From Chloroflexota bacterium (lineage in GTDB: Bacteria; Chloroflexota; Anaerolineae; Anaerolineales; DRMV01): a stretch of 9,298 nt of DNA. Within the stretch, counting starts at the first letter, position 1. Each line of letters starts with the position of its first letter. The DNA is taken from assembly GCA_013154225.1 (NCBI GenBank), contig JAADCW010000213.1, positions 1 to 9,298 on the forward strand. Direction: 5' to 3'. The notes beneath the pieces are model-generated. The model worked only from the letters and a program-made list of their open reading frames with translations, ran no database searches and had not been told where the DNA came from. This document shows positions 1-6,443 of this stretch, one piece after another. A program made the position numbers and the translations under genes.

Positions 1-310
1 TGCGGTCGCCCTTTTTGTAGATGTTGCTGATTTCCCCGCCAAGCACAAAGCGCACCGGACGCCGCAGCACAGGCGGCAGTTGCGCGTACACGGCCTGCTC
101 CACGTCGGGCTTGAGGCGCAACAGGTCGCCTTCCGCGGGTTCCAGATGCTGTTCCAGTTCCTCCAGCCAGCCGGGATGTGCGATGTCGCCCGTGGCAATT
201 AGGGTAATGCCCTTTTTCAGCGCCCACAGCGCGATGTGGGGGATATCCAGATCGCGGCTGGTAGCGCGGGCGTAGTGGGAATGGATATGAAGATCCGCGT
301 AGTAAGGCAT
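1..310 (-). CDS. PHP-domain protein, EndoQ/UvrD-like family (N-terminal part, cut by window edge)
   Basis: The first 103 residues are present; the gene continues beyond base 1. The protein opens with the PHP metal-binding motif D6-x-H8-x-H10 (ADLHIHSHYARATSRDLD). It continues with a second motif, ATGD-x-x-HP (D42, H45), and a Glu in GGEIS (E93) that fits a further metal ligand. This layout matches a family of PHP proteins often annotated as 'DNA helicase UvrD' but related to endonuclease Q, which cuts DNA beside deaminated bases. The helicase label is probably a misnomer, since no helicase motif is visible in this part. The ATG at 310 is preceded by TTGAGGTG about 7 bases upstream, and a perfect TATAAT lies at 341-346. 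It is probably transcribed on its own, 131 bp after the secreted-protein gene. The PHP fold is fairly sure; the substrate is inferred from family resemblance. Confidence 0.85.
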   Translation of the reverse strand, partial: MPYYADLHIHSHYARATSRDLDIPHIALWALKKGITLIATGDIAHPGWLEELEQHLEPAEGDLLRLKPDVEQAVYAQLPPVLRRPVRFVLGGEISNIYKKGDR

Positions 311-340
311 AGGCGCACCTCAAGCAAACGTGTGGGAAAG

Positions 341-346
341 ATTATA
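341..346 (-). promoter_or_regulatory. Putative -10 box of the PHP gene
   Basis: The minus strand reads TATAAT here, an exact match to the sigma-70 -10 consensus, about 30 bases upstream of the ATG at 310. No good TTGACA-like box lies 16-18 bp upstream; the nearest hexamers are TGATTG or GTGATT. The 8-bp palindrome CCTGCAGG (348-355) lies almost next to the -10 box, on its upstream side, where a repressor could bind. Confidence 0.5.
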
Positions 347-441
347 CCCTGCAGGTTTCCACACAATCACGCAACCATTCCAAGGCCGCGGGCTCAAAGC
401 GATTTCCCCCTCATTTGGCAGCCAGCCTCACCGAGAGGCCA

Positions 442-2073
442 TCATTTCTGCGTTTGGGAAGGCGGCGGCGTTTCCACTGAAAACGGCAAAATGGTTTCCA
501 CATACCCGCGGACATCCTGACACGCCTCGGGGAAATGCTGGGAAACATGCGCCCAGTCCAAGGGTTCTTCTTGTTTGGAAGTCCGCCACAAGGCCGTATA
601 GATGCAGTTGGGGCCGTTGTAATTGGCCAGGGTAAACCGCCACAAATCCTCGTAAGACGCCACATCTCCGGGCGAGCGCCTGGTGAGGTTGGTTACCGTT
701 TGCCCTGTTTGGTAACAATGGGCCTTGACCAAATGGGCAAACATAGAGAGGCTCTCAGGCGCCCTTTCCAAATCAAGGGAATAAGGGCAATTGCTGCACG
801 TCAAATTGGCCTGCACCCACAAAGAGCCGTAGAGCAATTTTTTCTCTTCTGCCCCAAGCCGCAAATAGCCTTTCTGACACAGCCAGGGCGCCAAAACCTC
901 ATTGCACATCGCATTGAAATACTGTGGTTCCCACAGGAACAGCGTATCCATGCCTTGAGGCGAGAGCTGGCCAAAGCCCACTTCGATGGTGTTGGGGTAT
1001 CCTCCAGGCCAAAATTGACTTTCATGGGCAATTATGCGCTTGAAAAGCACCGCGGGAATGCCCGTTTCAAGGGCTGCCTCCAACAACGGTGCGTTGAACT
1101 GATTTTGCCATGCCTTGACCGCTTCCCTGGCCTTGGTCATGCCGCAAGGGTTCGCGCCGCTCTCGGTAATGCCGCCTTGGGGGCAATCATGGGCGTCCAC
1201 GATGCCGTGCTGAATGAGTTGCTTGGCAAGCAGAGCATAGGGGATGTTGGTGTTCAACGCCTGGGGATCCAAAGGTGTTGTTGCCCAAGTCGGCGCGGGC
1301 ACAGGCGGGAAAGCATGCCAGGCTTGAGCACACGCATCAACGCCTTGGTCTTGCCATTGAGAACTCAAGACGTCAACCACCACACCCTGGCCGTTTTGTG
1401 ATGGCGTCAACCGAATATCAGCCTTGTATTCTGGGGTTTGATCGCCCCAACTGGATGATGCCCCAAAGGTAAGATGGTAAACCTGCGCCTCTTCCCCCTC
1501 CACAGCCGGCAAAGTGACCACGCAATCCGTTGTGCTGCAGGCCACATCCGCGTCGGGTAAAACCTGGGCATGGATGCCGTTGATATAGGCTTCTGGGAAA
1601 AATTCCACCCCATGGAGAACGACCTGCACAGGCTGAGGGCAAGTGTAGTGCGGAAGCGCAGGCTGACACGCCTGGCTCAAATTCAACTGCACTGTAGGCG
1701 GAGGGTACTTTACCGTGACCGTGTGGGTTACCTTGCGAGCGCCAGCAAACATGAGATAGTAACCCTTACACGAAGTAACGTCCTTGCCTTGCGCTGCAGC
1801 CGGGCACGGCGGTGTATTGACCCATGCCTGATAGAGATCCCAACCGCAGGCCGCGAAGATTTCGTCGGGCGTGGGCTTATCGGGATGGTAAACCGCGATC
1901 TGACACTGCACTTCATGGGCGTTTTTCCACGGAAGCAACCACCACAAATACTGAATTTCTGTTTTGGTTTGCTGTTCTTCGCGCGGGGGCACACCCTTGG
2001 CTGCTTCAACAACAGCCAAAGGCGAAAGCAAGACAAAAAGCGCCAAAACTGCCAAAACGCCCTTTTTCTTCAT
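442..2073 (-). CDS. Secreted cysteine-rich protein with a lysozyme/transglycosylase-like domain
   Basis: The product has 543 residues. The start at 2073 is chosen over an in-frame ATG 15 bases upstream because AGAGG sits 4 bases before it and the signal peptide then begins MKKKG. Residues 1-24 form a classic signal peptide (KKK, hydrophobic core, VEA/A cleavage site) with no lipobox, so the protein is probably exported and soluble. The C-terminal part, about 325-500, resembles the SLT/lysozyme fold: IIAHES-Q-F gives a candidate catalytic Glu at 351, GFGQLSP (366-372) matches the G-x-x-Q-L-x-P element, and LANYNGPNC (482-490) matches the A-x-Y-N-x-G element. The middle (about 125-205, VVLHGVEFFPEAYINGI) may be an IPT/TIG-like beta-sandwich; the rest is unrecognised. 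The mature part holds 18 cysteines, enough for nine disulfides. A role in peptidoglycan cleavage is inferred, and loss of activity is possible. The gene appears to have its own promoter (2170-2201). Confidence 0.8.
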   Translation of the reverse strand: MKKKGVLAVLALFVLLSPLAVVEAAKGVPPREEQQTKTEIQYLWWLLPWKNAHEVQCQIAVYHPDKPTPDEIFAACGWDLYQAWVNTPPCPAAAQGKDVTSCKGYYLMFAGARKVTHTVTVKYPPPTVQLNLSQACQPALPHYTCPQPVQVVLHGVEFFPEAYINGIHAQVLPDADVACSTTDCVVTLPAVEGEEAQVYHLTFGASSSWGDQTPEYKADIRLTPSQNGQGVVVDVLSSQWQDQGVDACAQAWHAFPPVPAPTWATTPLDPQALNTNIPYALLAKQLIQHGIVDAHDCPQGGITESGANPCGMTKAREAVKAWQNQFNAPLLEAALETGIPAVLFKRIIAHESQFWPGGYPNTIEVGFGQLSPQGMDTLFLWEPQYFNAMCNEVLAPWLCQKGYLRLGAEEKKLLYGSLWVQANLTCSNCPYSLDLERAPESLSMFAHLVKAHCYQTGQTVTNLTRRSPGDVASYEDLWRFTLANYNGPNCIYTALWRTSKQEEPLDWAHVSQHFPEACQDVRGYVETILPFSVETPPPSQTQK

Positions 2074-2129
2074 GCAACCTCTTGGCAACGATACCTATTC
2101 CTTCAGCACTCGCCCACCTGCGTTCTCAC

Positions 2130-2139
2130 GCCTCGAGGC
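2130..2139. repeat. Perfect 10-bp palindrome in the secreted-protein leader
   Basis: GCCTCGAGGC is fully self-complementary. It lies between the putative promoter (2170-2201) and the start codon at 2073, about 25-33 bases past the expected transcription start. That is a usual place for a repressor site, but one 10-bp palindrome could also be chance. Confidence 0.35.
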
Positions 2140-2169
2140 AATCCATTGTGCAGAAGTTTTCCCTCTTCA

Positions 2170-2201
2170 ATTATCCCACAATTTTGCGTTTTGGGCGTCA
2201 A
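2170..2201 (-). promoter_or_regulatory. Putative promoter of the secreted lysozyme-like gene
   Basis: The minus strand shows TTGACG (2196-2201) and, after a 20-bp spacer, GATAAT (2170-2175) preceded by TGG, giving an extended -10 (TGGGATAAT). The spacer is longer than the optimal 17, so the extended -10 probably carries the promoter. The leader would be about 90 bases. This lies in the 210-bp gap after the response regulator, where I see no convincing terminator, so some read-through from the upstream operon is possible. Confidence 0.5.
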
Positions 2202-2283
2202 ATTTAAGGTAAGTGCGAACGACAACGCAGGCAGGGAAACAGCCCAATCCCCCACGGGTCAATCCAAAATCATGCCCCAGGAG

Positions 2284-2952
2284 TCATGTTTCACCCATCA
2301 GCCCCTTTTTCCACGCGTACACCGCGGCCTGGGTACGGTCGGCAAGGTGGAGTTTGCTCAAAATATTGCTGACATGGCTTTTGACCGTGCGTTCACTGAT
2401 CACCAAACGCTCGGCAATTTCCGCGTTGCTCATGCCTTGGGCAATCAGGCGCAGCACTTCCAGTTCCCGCTCGGTAAGGTCGGCAAAGGGCGCGCCCGCG
2501 CCCTGGGTTTGGGAAGCCCCCTGGGCCGCGTGGAGTTCCTGAATGAGCCTGGCTGCCACCCGAGGATGCAACACAGCCTCGCCATGCGCCGCCCGCCGCA
2601 CCGCCTCGGCCAGGGTTTCGGGTGCCACGTCTTTGAGCAAATACGAAAGCGCACCGGCTTGAATGGCCGGAAAAATGTGCTCGTCTTCATGGTACGACGT
2701 CAGCACAATGACCTGGGTGCGCGGGCTCAGCCTTTTGACCTCTCGGGTGGCTTCCACGCCATTCATACCTGGCATGACCAGGTCCATCAGCACCACATCA
2801 GGCGCTTCCCGGATCACCAAAGGCAAAGCTTCCTCGCCCGACGCGGCCTCGCCCACCACCCGAATGTCGGGCTGTGTTTCCAGAAAGGCGCGCACACCCT
2901 GGCGCACGACCGCGTGATCATCCACAATGAGCACTGTAATTGGCTCAGACAT
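2284..2952 (-). CDS. Two-component response regulator, NarL/LuxR type
   Basis: The product has 222 residues, typical for the family. The start at 2952 is chosen because AAAGGAGA sits just upstream and the receiver domain then begins at once (MSEPITVLIVDDH); a longer in-frame start at 3066 would overlap the kinase end. The receiver domain spans about 4-120, with acidic pocket D11/D12, phospho-acceptor D57 (VVLMD), T85 (VIVLTS) and K107 (YLLK), all present. A linker rich in A, G and Q (about 138-156) leads to a LuxR-type helix-turn-helix at about 158-220 (LTERELEVLRLIAQGMSN, ISERTVKSHVSNILSKL). It should bind DNA as a dimer once phosphorylated by the kinase, whose stop codon is 22 bp upstream. 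Likely targets are its own operon and neighbours; this is inference. Confidence 0.96.
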   Translation of the reverse strand: MSEPITVLIVDDHAVVRQGVRAFLETQPDIRVVGEAASGEEALPLVIREAPDVVLMDLVMPGMNGVEATREVKRLSPRTQVIVLTSYHEDEHIFPAIQAGALSYLLKDVAPETLAEAVRRAAHGEAVLHPRVAARLIQELHAAQGASQTQGAGAPFADLTERELEVLRLIAQGMSNAEIAERLVISERTVKSHVSNILSKLHLADRTQAAVYAWKKGLMGET

Positions 2953-2974
2953 GGCTTCTCTCCTTTGGGTTTGC

Positions 2975-4417
2975 TCAAAGCGGAATCTGCATTTCAAGGC
3001 GGGTGCCGCGCCCTGGCTGGCTTTCCAGGGAAAACGTTCCGCCCAATGCTTGCACCCGCTCGGCAATGCTGGTCAACCCCAGGCCACGGGCCACCTTCTG
3101 GGGGTCAAATCCTTGCCCGTCATCACGCACTTCTAGGCGAACTTGGCCACCTTCCCACCCCAGGAACACAGTCACGTGCTGCGCGCGGCTGTGGCGGGCG
3201 ACGTTGGCCAGGGCTTCCTGCACCATGCGGAATAAAGCCTGCTCCACAGCCAGCGGCAGGCCGCGCTGGTTCTGCACCTGGAAATCCACCGCGATGCCCG
3301 TCTGTTGCTGCCACCCTTGCAGATATTCCTGCAGCGCCGCCACCAGCCCTTTGCCTTCCAGCGCGGCTGGACGCAATTCACGAATGAGCGCGGTGAGTTC
3401 CTGTTGAGCTTGCCGCACCAACTGCTCCGCCTGGGAAAGCGCGGCCTCGGCCTGAGCAGGACTGGCAGACAAGTGCTGACGCGCCGCGGCAATCTGCATC
3501 CCCGCCGCGAACACCTGCTGTTTGACCGAATCGTGCAGATCACGGGCCAGCCGGTTGCGTTCCTCCAGGGAAGCCAGTTCCTGGCGGGTCTGCATGAGGT
3601 TTTCCAATTGCTCGGCCATGCGGTTGAGGCGCTGGGCTAACTGCCCCAATTCGTCCCGGGAAGTGTCGCGAACGCTGGCCGAGAAATCCCCGCGGCTCCA
3701 CGCATCCGCGGCCTGGGAAAGCGCGGTCAGGCGACGGGTGAGGCCGCGGGCAGTGAAAAAGCCAAACAAGGCCCCCAACAACGCAGCAAACAAGGTCACC
3801 ACCGCCGCGCTGGGAAGCAAGGTACTCACCAACACCCCTGGCCATTCCTTGGGCGAAATCGGCCAACCCACGGCAAACACCAGCACCCCAACGGTCTTCC
3901 CCTGCGCGCTATGCACAGGCACTGCCCCATACATCCTTTCCTTATCTTTGACGCTCAACCTGCTGCTCTGCTGCTCGCCATCCAACGCGCGTTGCATCAC
4001 TGTCAAAACCTCGGGCGGCAAACAGGCTTTTGGTGTGCTTTCGGAATGACACGGCGCATCCGTAGGATAAACAGCCACCACTTTTGGGGTTGTATCAACA
4101 AACAGCGCCCAATCCAAACTGGCTGGATCCAAGTTGATGCCCACCTGCGTCTTCCCATCGCTTTCCGTGCCCATCTTTCCGGTGCGCACCAGTCGTTCCA
4201 GCCACGCGGTAAGGGCGTCGGTATCTGGCGGCTGGGCTTCCAGGGCAGGGGAAACCTCGGTGAGTGCGTCGCTCATTACAGGAATGAGCAAGCGGGCAAG
4301 CGTATCCGCCCGAGTGAGGAACACAAAGGCCGCGGCCAGGAGCGCCATCTCGACCAGCAAGATGGCGCCCGCGGTGACCAGGGTATATGAGAGGGTGAGC
4401 TTCCAACGAAGGCGCAT
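2975..4417 (-). CDS. Membrane sensor histidine kinase, HisKA_3 (NarX/LiaS) type
   Basis: The product has 480 residues. TM1 is at about 9-34, an outer sensor region at about 36-193, TM2 at about 195-221, a HAMP linker at about 220-272 and a short coiled segment at about 268-290. The HisKA_3 dimerisation domain carries RDLHDSVKQQ with phospho-acceptor H295 and the D296-x-x-x-Q300 phosphatase motif, so the enzyme probably both phosphorylates and dephosphorylates its partner. The ATPase domain has the N box (N405 in VQEALANVARHS), DDGQGFD (432-438), GLGL (445-448) and a closing PGRGT. The sensor region has a Cache-like feel (LDWALFVDTT, MYGAVPVHS, VGVLVFAVGW) and two cysteines (C123, C132) that could pair. 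The start is the ATG at 4417, giving the usual MRLRWKLTLSY opening, but no clear Shine-Dalgarno precedes it. It pairs with the regulator 22 bp downstream. The signal is unknown. Confidence 0.95.
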   Translation of the reverse strand: MRLRWKLTLSYTLVTAGAILLVEMALLAAAFVFLTRADTLARLLIPVMSDALTEVSPALEAQPPDTDALTAWLERLVRTGKMGTESDGKTQVGINLDPASLDWALFVDTTPKVVAVYPTDAPCHSESTPKACLPPEVLTVMQRALDGEQQSSRLSVKDKERMYGAVPVHSAQGKTVGVLVFAVGWPISPKEWPGVLVSTLLPSAAVVTLFAALLGALFGFFTARGLTRRLTALSQAADAWSRGDFSASVRDTSRDELGQLAQRLNRMAEQLENLMQTRQELASLEERNRLARDLHDSVKQQVFAAGMQIAAARQHLSASPAQAEAALSQAEQLVRQAQQELTALIRELRPAALEGKGLVAALQEYLQGWQQQTGIAVDFQVQNQRGLPLAVEQALFRMVQEALANVARHSRAQHVTVFLGWEGGQVRLEVRDDGQGFDPQKVARGLGLTSIAERVQALGGTFSLESQPGRGTRLEMQIPL

Positions 4418-4495
4418 GAGGGTTTACGCTTCCAACCGCACGGGAGCAAATGGCGAATACAAAGAGAAGGGCAAAGAACAACCGCTTGCGAATTC

Positions 4496-4524
4496 ATTGT
4501 ACCCTAAGGGGACAAGGCTCAAGC
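4496..4524 (-). promoter_or_regulatory. Putative internal promoter for the kinase-regulator pair
   Basis: The minus strand has TACAAT at 4496-4501. A -35-like GCTTGA lies 17 bp upstream (4519-4524) and overlaps the permease stop codon; TTGAGC (4517-4522) with a 15-bp spacer is the alternative. The 101-bp gap between permease and kinase shows no terminator, so the pair may be read both from this site and from the ABC promoter. The leader to 4417 would be about 70 bases. Confidence 0.45.
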
Positions 4525-5403
4525 GCTGATATCCTGCCGACGGAAGGCCCACCACGCCACAGCCAGGCCCATCAAAGCGTAGCCAACCAAAAGCACGCTT
4601 GCAAGGCCAGGAGACAACAACGAAGGCGCATCCCCACCCTGCATACCCACGCTCACTGCCATTTCCGTGGCAGAAATACTGCCGACAACGCTTTTGGCCA
4701 GCATGGTGGGCAAATACCGCGCCACCCGGGCCACACCGGGCGAAAGAAGCACCAGCACTTCCACAGCCAGGTTTTCCACCAGCAGGCTGTATCCCAGCCC
4801 CACACCAATGGCAACCATTGTGGAACGGGAAAGCACAGCCACCGCCAGGGTAAGCCCAGCGTAAGGCAGCATGGTGAGCACGATCTTGAACACGCCCAAG
4901 CCAGCCTCCGCCCACGGCATCGCATGCCACGGAAGAGCGCCGACCGTCTTCCAGGTGTAAATGCCAGTGACTACACCGCCTACAACAAGGGCCGTCAGCG
5001 CCAGCAAGAACAGCGCAAGCACAATCCCGCCAAATTTGGCCAGCAAATACGCGCCGCGCTCCACCCCGCGGCTCAGCCAAAGATGCACCGTGCGCCAGGT
5101 ATATTCCTGTGCGGCCAGCGCGGCCACCAGCACCACCACAAACAAGCCGCCCAATTCGCCACCGTTGGCAAAAGTAAGGCCCGAAAGCAAGCCTTCTGGC
5201 CAGCGCAACGAAGCCTGCAGGGCATTCACTGCCTCAGGCGGCATACCCTGCGGGTTGGGTTGAGATAGCACAGCCATCAGCGCCAAGTGCAGCGCCGCGA
5301 TAAACAACGCCAACAAGCCAACTTCAACCCACAGCAAAGCCCGGCCAGTGAGTTTGCGGGTTTCAATACGCAGTAAGGACAGCAAGGAAAACGATGTCAT
5401 CAT
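4519..5403 (-). CDS. ABC-2 type transporter permease
   Basis: The product has 294 residues. The start at 5403 (MMTSFSLLSLLRIETRKL) is chosen because GAGGAG lies 7 bases upstream; a second ATG directly follows and is also usable, while the longer frame to 5442 has no such site and runs into the palindrome at 5428-5442. Six membrane segments are visible at about 21-46, 82-98, 124-150, 168-191, 195-220 and 264-287. After the second comes EYTWRTVHLWLSRG (100-113), the cytoplasmic coupling element shared by ABC-2 permeases. The family exports drugs, lipids, ions or peptides together with a separate ATPase, here encoded 74 bp upstream. Nothing in the sequence tells which substrate. The adjacent two-component system suggests an inducible exporter, perhaps for resistance or envelope stress, but that is inference from context. 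Confidence 0.9.
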   Translation of the reverse strand: MMTSFSLLSLLRIETRKLTGRALLWVEVGLLALFIAALHLALMAVLSQPNPQGMPPEAVNALQASLRWPEGLLSGLTFANGGELGGLFVVVLVAALAAQEYTWRTVHLWLSRGVERGAYLLAKFGGIVLALFLLALTALVVGGVVTGIYTWKTVGALPWHAMPWAEAGLGVFKIVLTMLPYAGLTLAVAVLSRSTMVAIGVGLGYSLLVENLAVEVLVLLSPGVARVARYLPTMLAKSVVGSISATEMAVSVGMQGGDAPSLLSPGLASVLLVGYALMGLAVAWWAFRRQDISA

Positions 5404-5427
5404 TTCTTTTCTCCTCAACAAATCGCG

Positions 5428-5442
5428 ATGGCAAATTGCCAT
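5428..5442. repeat. Palindrome upstream of the permease ribosome binding site
   Basis: ATGGCAA-A-TTGCCAT has 7-bp arms around one central base. As RNA it would fold with a 6-bp stem and a 3-base loop, ending about 11 bases upstream of the permease GAGGAG. It lies in the 74-bp gap between the ATPase and the permease. Confidence 0.5.
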
Positions 5443-5452
5443 ATCAACATCA

Positions 5453-5469
5453 CCGCTGAATCACAGCGG
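5453..5469 (-). repeat. Intercistronic stem-loop after the ABC ATPase
   Basis: CCGCTG and CAGCGG are 6-bp GC-rich arms around a 5-base loop, 8 bases past the ATPase stop codon. There is no T-run after it, so it is not a typical terminator. It may protect the upstream mRNA end or set the ratio of ATPase to permease. Confidence 0.45.
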
Positions 5470-5477
5470 GCTGTGTT

Positions 5478-6209
5478 TCATGCCGCAGTGGGGTTTGGCG
5501 CATGCACCGCGGCCATGAAAACCTCTTCCAAATCATGCTTGCCTGCCAGCAAATCGGCCACTGGCCCTTGGGCCACCAACTGCCCGCGGTTGAGAATGGC
5601 CACCCGATCACAGGTTTGCTCCACCTCATGGAGCAAATGACTGCTGAGAAACACCGTGATGCCTTCCTCTGTCAACTTCCGCAACAACGCCCGCATTTCA
5701 GCCATGCCCACAGGATCCAACCCCGAAGTGGGCTCATCCAAAATCAGCAGTTTTGGGCGATGAAGCAGAGCCGCGGCCAACCCCAAACGCTGTTTCATGC
5801 CCGTCGAATAGGCCTTTGCCTTGCGGTTTGCCGCCTCCTGCAAACCCACCAAGGCCAGCACCTCTTCCACCCGCACATCATCCACGTCAGGATACAGCGC
5901 CGCGAGCAAACGCAAGTTCGCGCGGCCCGAAAGGTACGGATAAAACCCCGGTGCGCCCGCCAACGCGCCAACATGGCGCAGCGCCGCGGTATGGTCTGGG
6001 GTGACCTCTTCGCCCAGCACCACCACCCGCCCCGCGGTGGGGCGTAGCAATCCCAAAATCATGCTGATGGTCGTGGTTTTACCTGCACCGTTAGGGCCCA
6101 AAAAGCCAAAACATTCACCAGAAAACACTTCCAGGTTCAAATGCCTGACTGCTTGCACCGCGCCGAAACGCTTGTGAAGGTTGTGCAACTGAATCACGGG
6201 CTGTCTCAT
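5478..6209 (-). CDS. ABC transporter ATP-binding protein (NatA/CcmA-like, ABC-2 partner)
   Basis: The product has 243 residues. The start at 6209 (MRQPVIQLHNLHKRFGAV) is chosen because GAGGAG lies 8 bases upstream; a longer in-frame start at 6242 lies upstream of that site. Motifs in order: Walker A GPNGAGKTT (38-46), signature STGMKQ (135-140) in place of LSGGQ, Walker B LLILDEP (154-160) with catalytic E159, D-loop SGLD (162-165) and H-loop H191 (LSSH). The Q-loop region reads GALAGAPGFYPYLSG (81-95). Many close relatives have Glu where this one has G85, so the usual Q/E contact residue appears to be missing. It powers the permease encoded 74 bp downstream. It is the first gene of the minus-strand set; I could not identify a convincing promoter for it in the divergent gap. 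Confidence 0.95.
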   Translation of the reverse strand: MRQPVIQLHNLHKRFGAVQAVRHLNLEVFSGECFGFLGPNGAGKTTTISMILGLLRPTAGRVVVLGEEVTPDHTAALRHVGALAGAPGFYPYLSGRANLRLLAALYPDVDDVRVEEVLALVGLQEAANRKAKAYSTGMKQRLGLAAALLHRPKLLILDEPTSGLDPVGMAEMRALLRKLTEEGITVFLSSHLLHEVEQTCDRVAILNRGQLVAQGPVADLLAGKHDLEEVFMAAVHAPNPTAA

Positions 6210-6270
6210 GGGAACACTCCTCAAATGTGGTGCCTTCAGCATAAATCAGCATTCCCCAAAAAGCATCGTC

Positions 6271-6310
6271 CCCCAGGCGGATTTGCCCCTGGCCTGGGGT
6301 ATGATAGAAT
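6271..6310 (+). promoter_or_regulatory. Putative M48 protease promoter overlapped by an inverted repeat
   Basis: TTGCCC (6283-6288), a 16-bp spacer and TAGAAT (6305-6310) form a fair sigma-70 promoter about 130 bases ahead of the protease start. A perfect inverted repeat, CCCCAGGC (6271-6278) and GCCTGGGG (6292-6299), straddles the -35 box and fills much of the spacer. Its arm centres are 21 bp apart, two helical turns, as expected for a dimeric regulator. A further CCCCAGG occurs at 6348-6354. It sits in the 234-bp gap shared with the divergent ABC genes. Confidence 0.55.
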
Positions 6311-6443
6311 GCAAACAGCAATCCATCCGCGGCGCAGGGGGAATCCACCCCAGGGCAGAAGACAACCAAACGGAAAAGTTGTATCCTGAAAGCAGCCCAC
6401 TTCGTTTGATTCGTGAGGGAACGCCCCTTTCAGGAGGTTTGCT

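Noticed and set aside
535..1401. A 288-residue open frame on the plus strand
   Set aside because: It is fully antisense to the secreted lysozyme-like gene and has no recognisable motif or good ribosome site.
2074..2088. An upstream ATG giving MPRGC at the start of the secreted protein, suggesting a lipoprotein cysteine
   Set aside because: The cysteine comes before the signal peptide and not after it, and these codons overlap the ribosome binding site of the better start at 2073.
2210..2283. Search for a terminator after the response regulator
   Set aside because: Only short, poorly matched GC stretches are present (CCC ... GGG) with no T-run; not enough to call.
1570..3387. A 605-residue open frame on the plus strand
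   Set aside because: It lies antisense to the response regulator, the kinase end and the secreted-protein gene, all of which have full family motifs. Its translation shows no domain and is rich in R, P and H, as expected for a mirror frame in GC-rich coding DNA.
4450..5268. A 272-residue open frame on the plus strand
   Set aside because: It is antisense to the ABC permease and rich in H, Q and R, which is what the mirror of a hydrophobic membrane protein gives.
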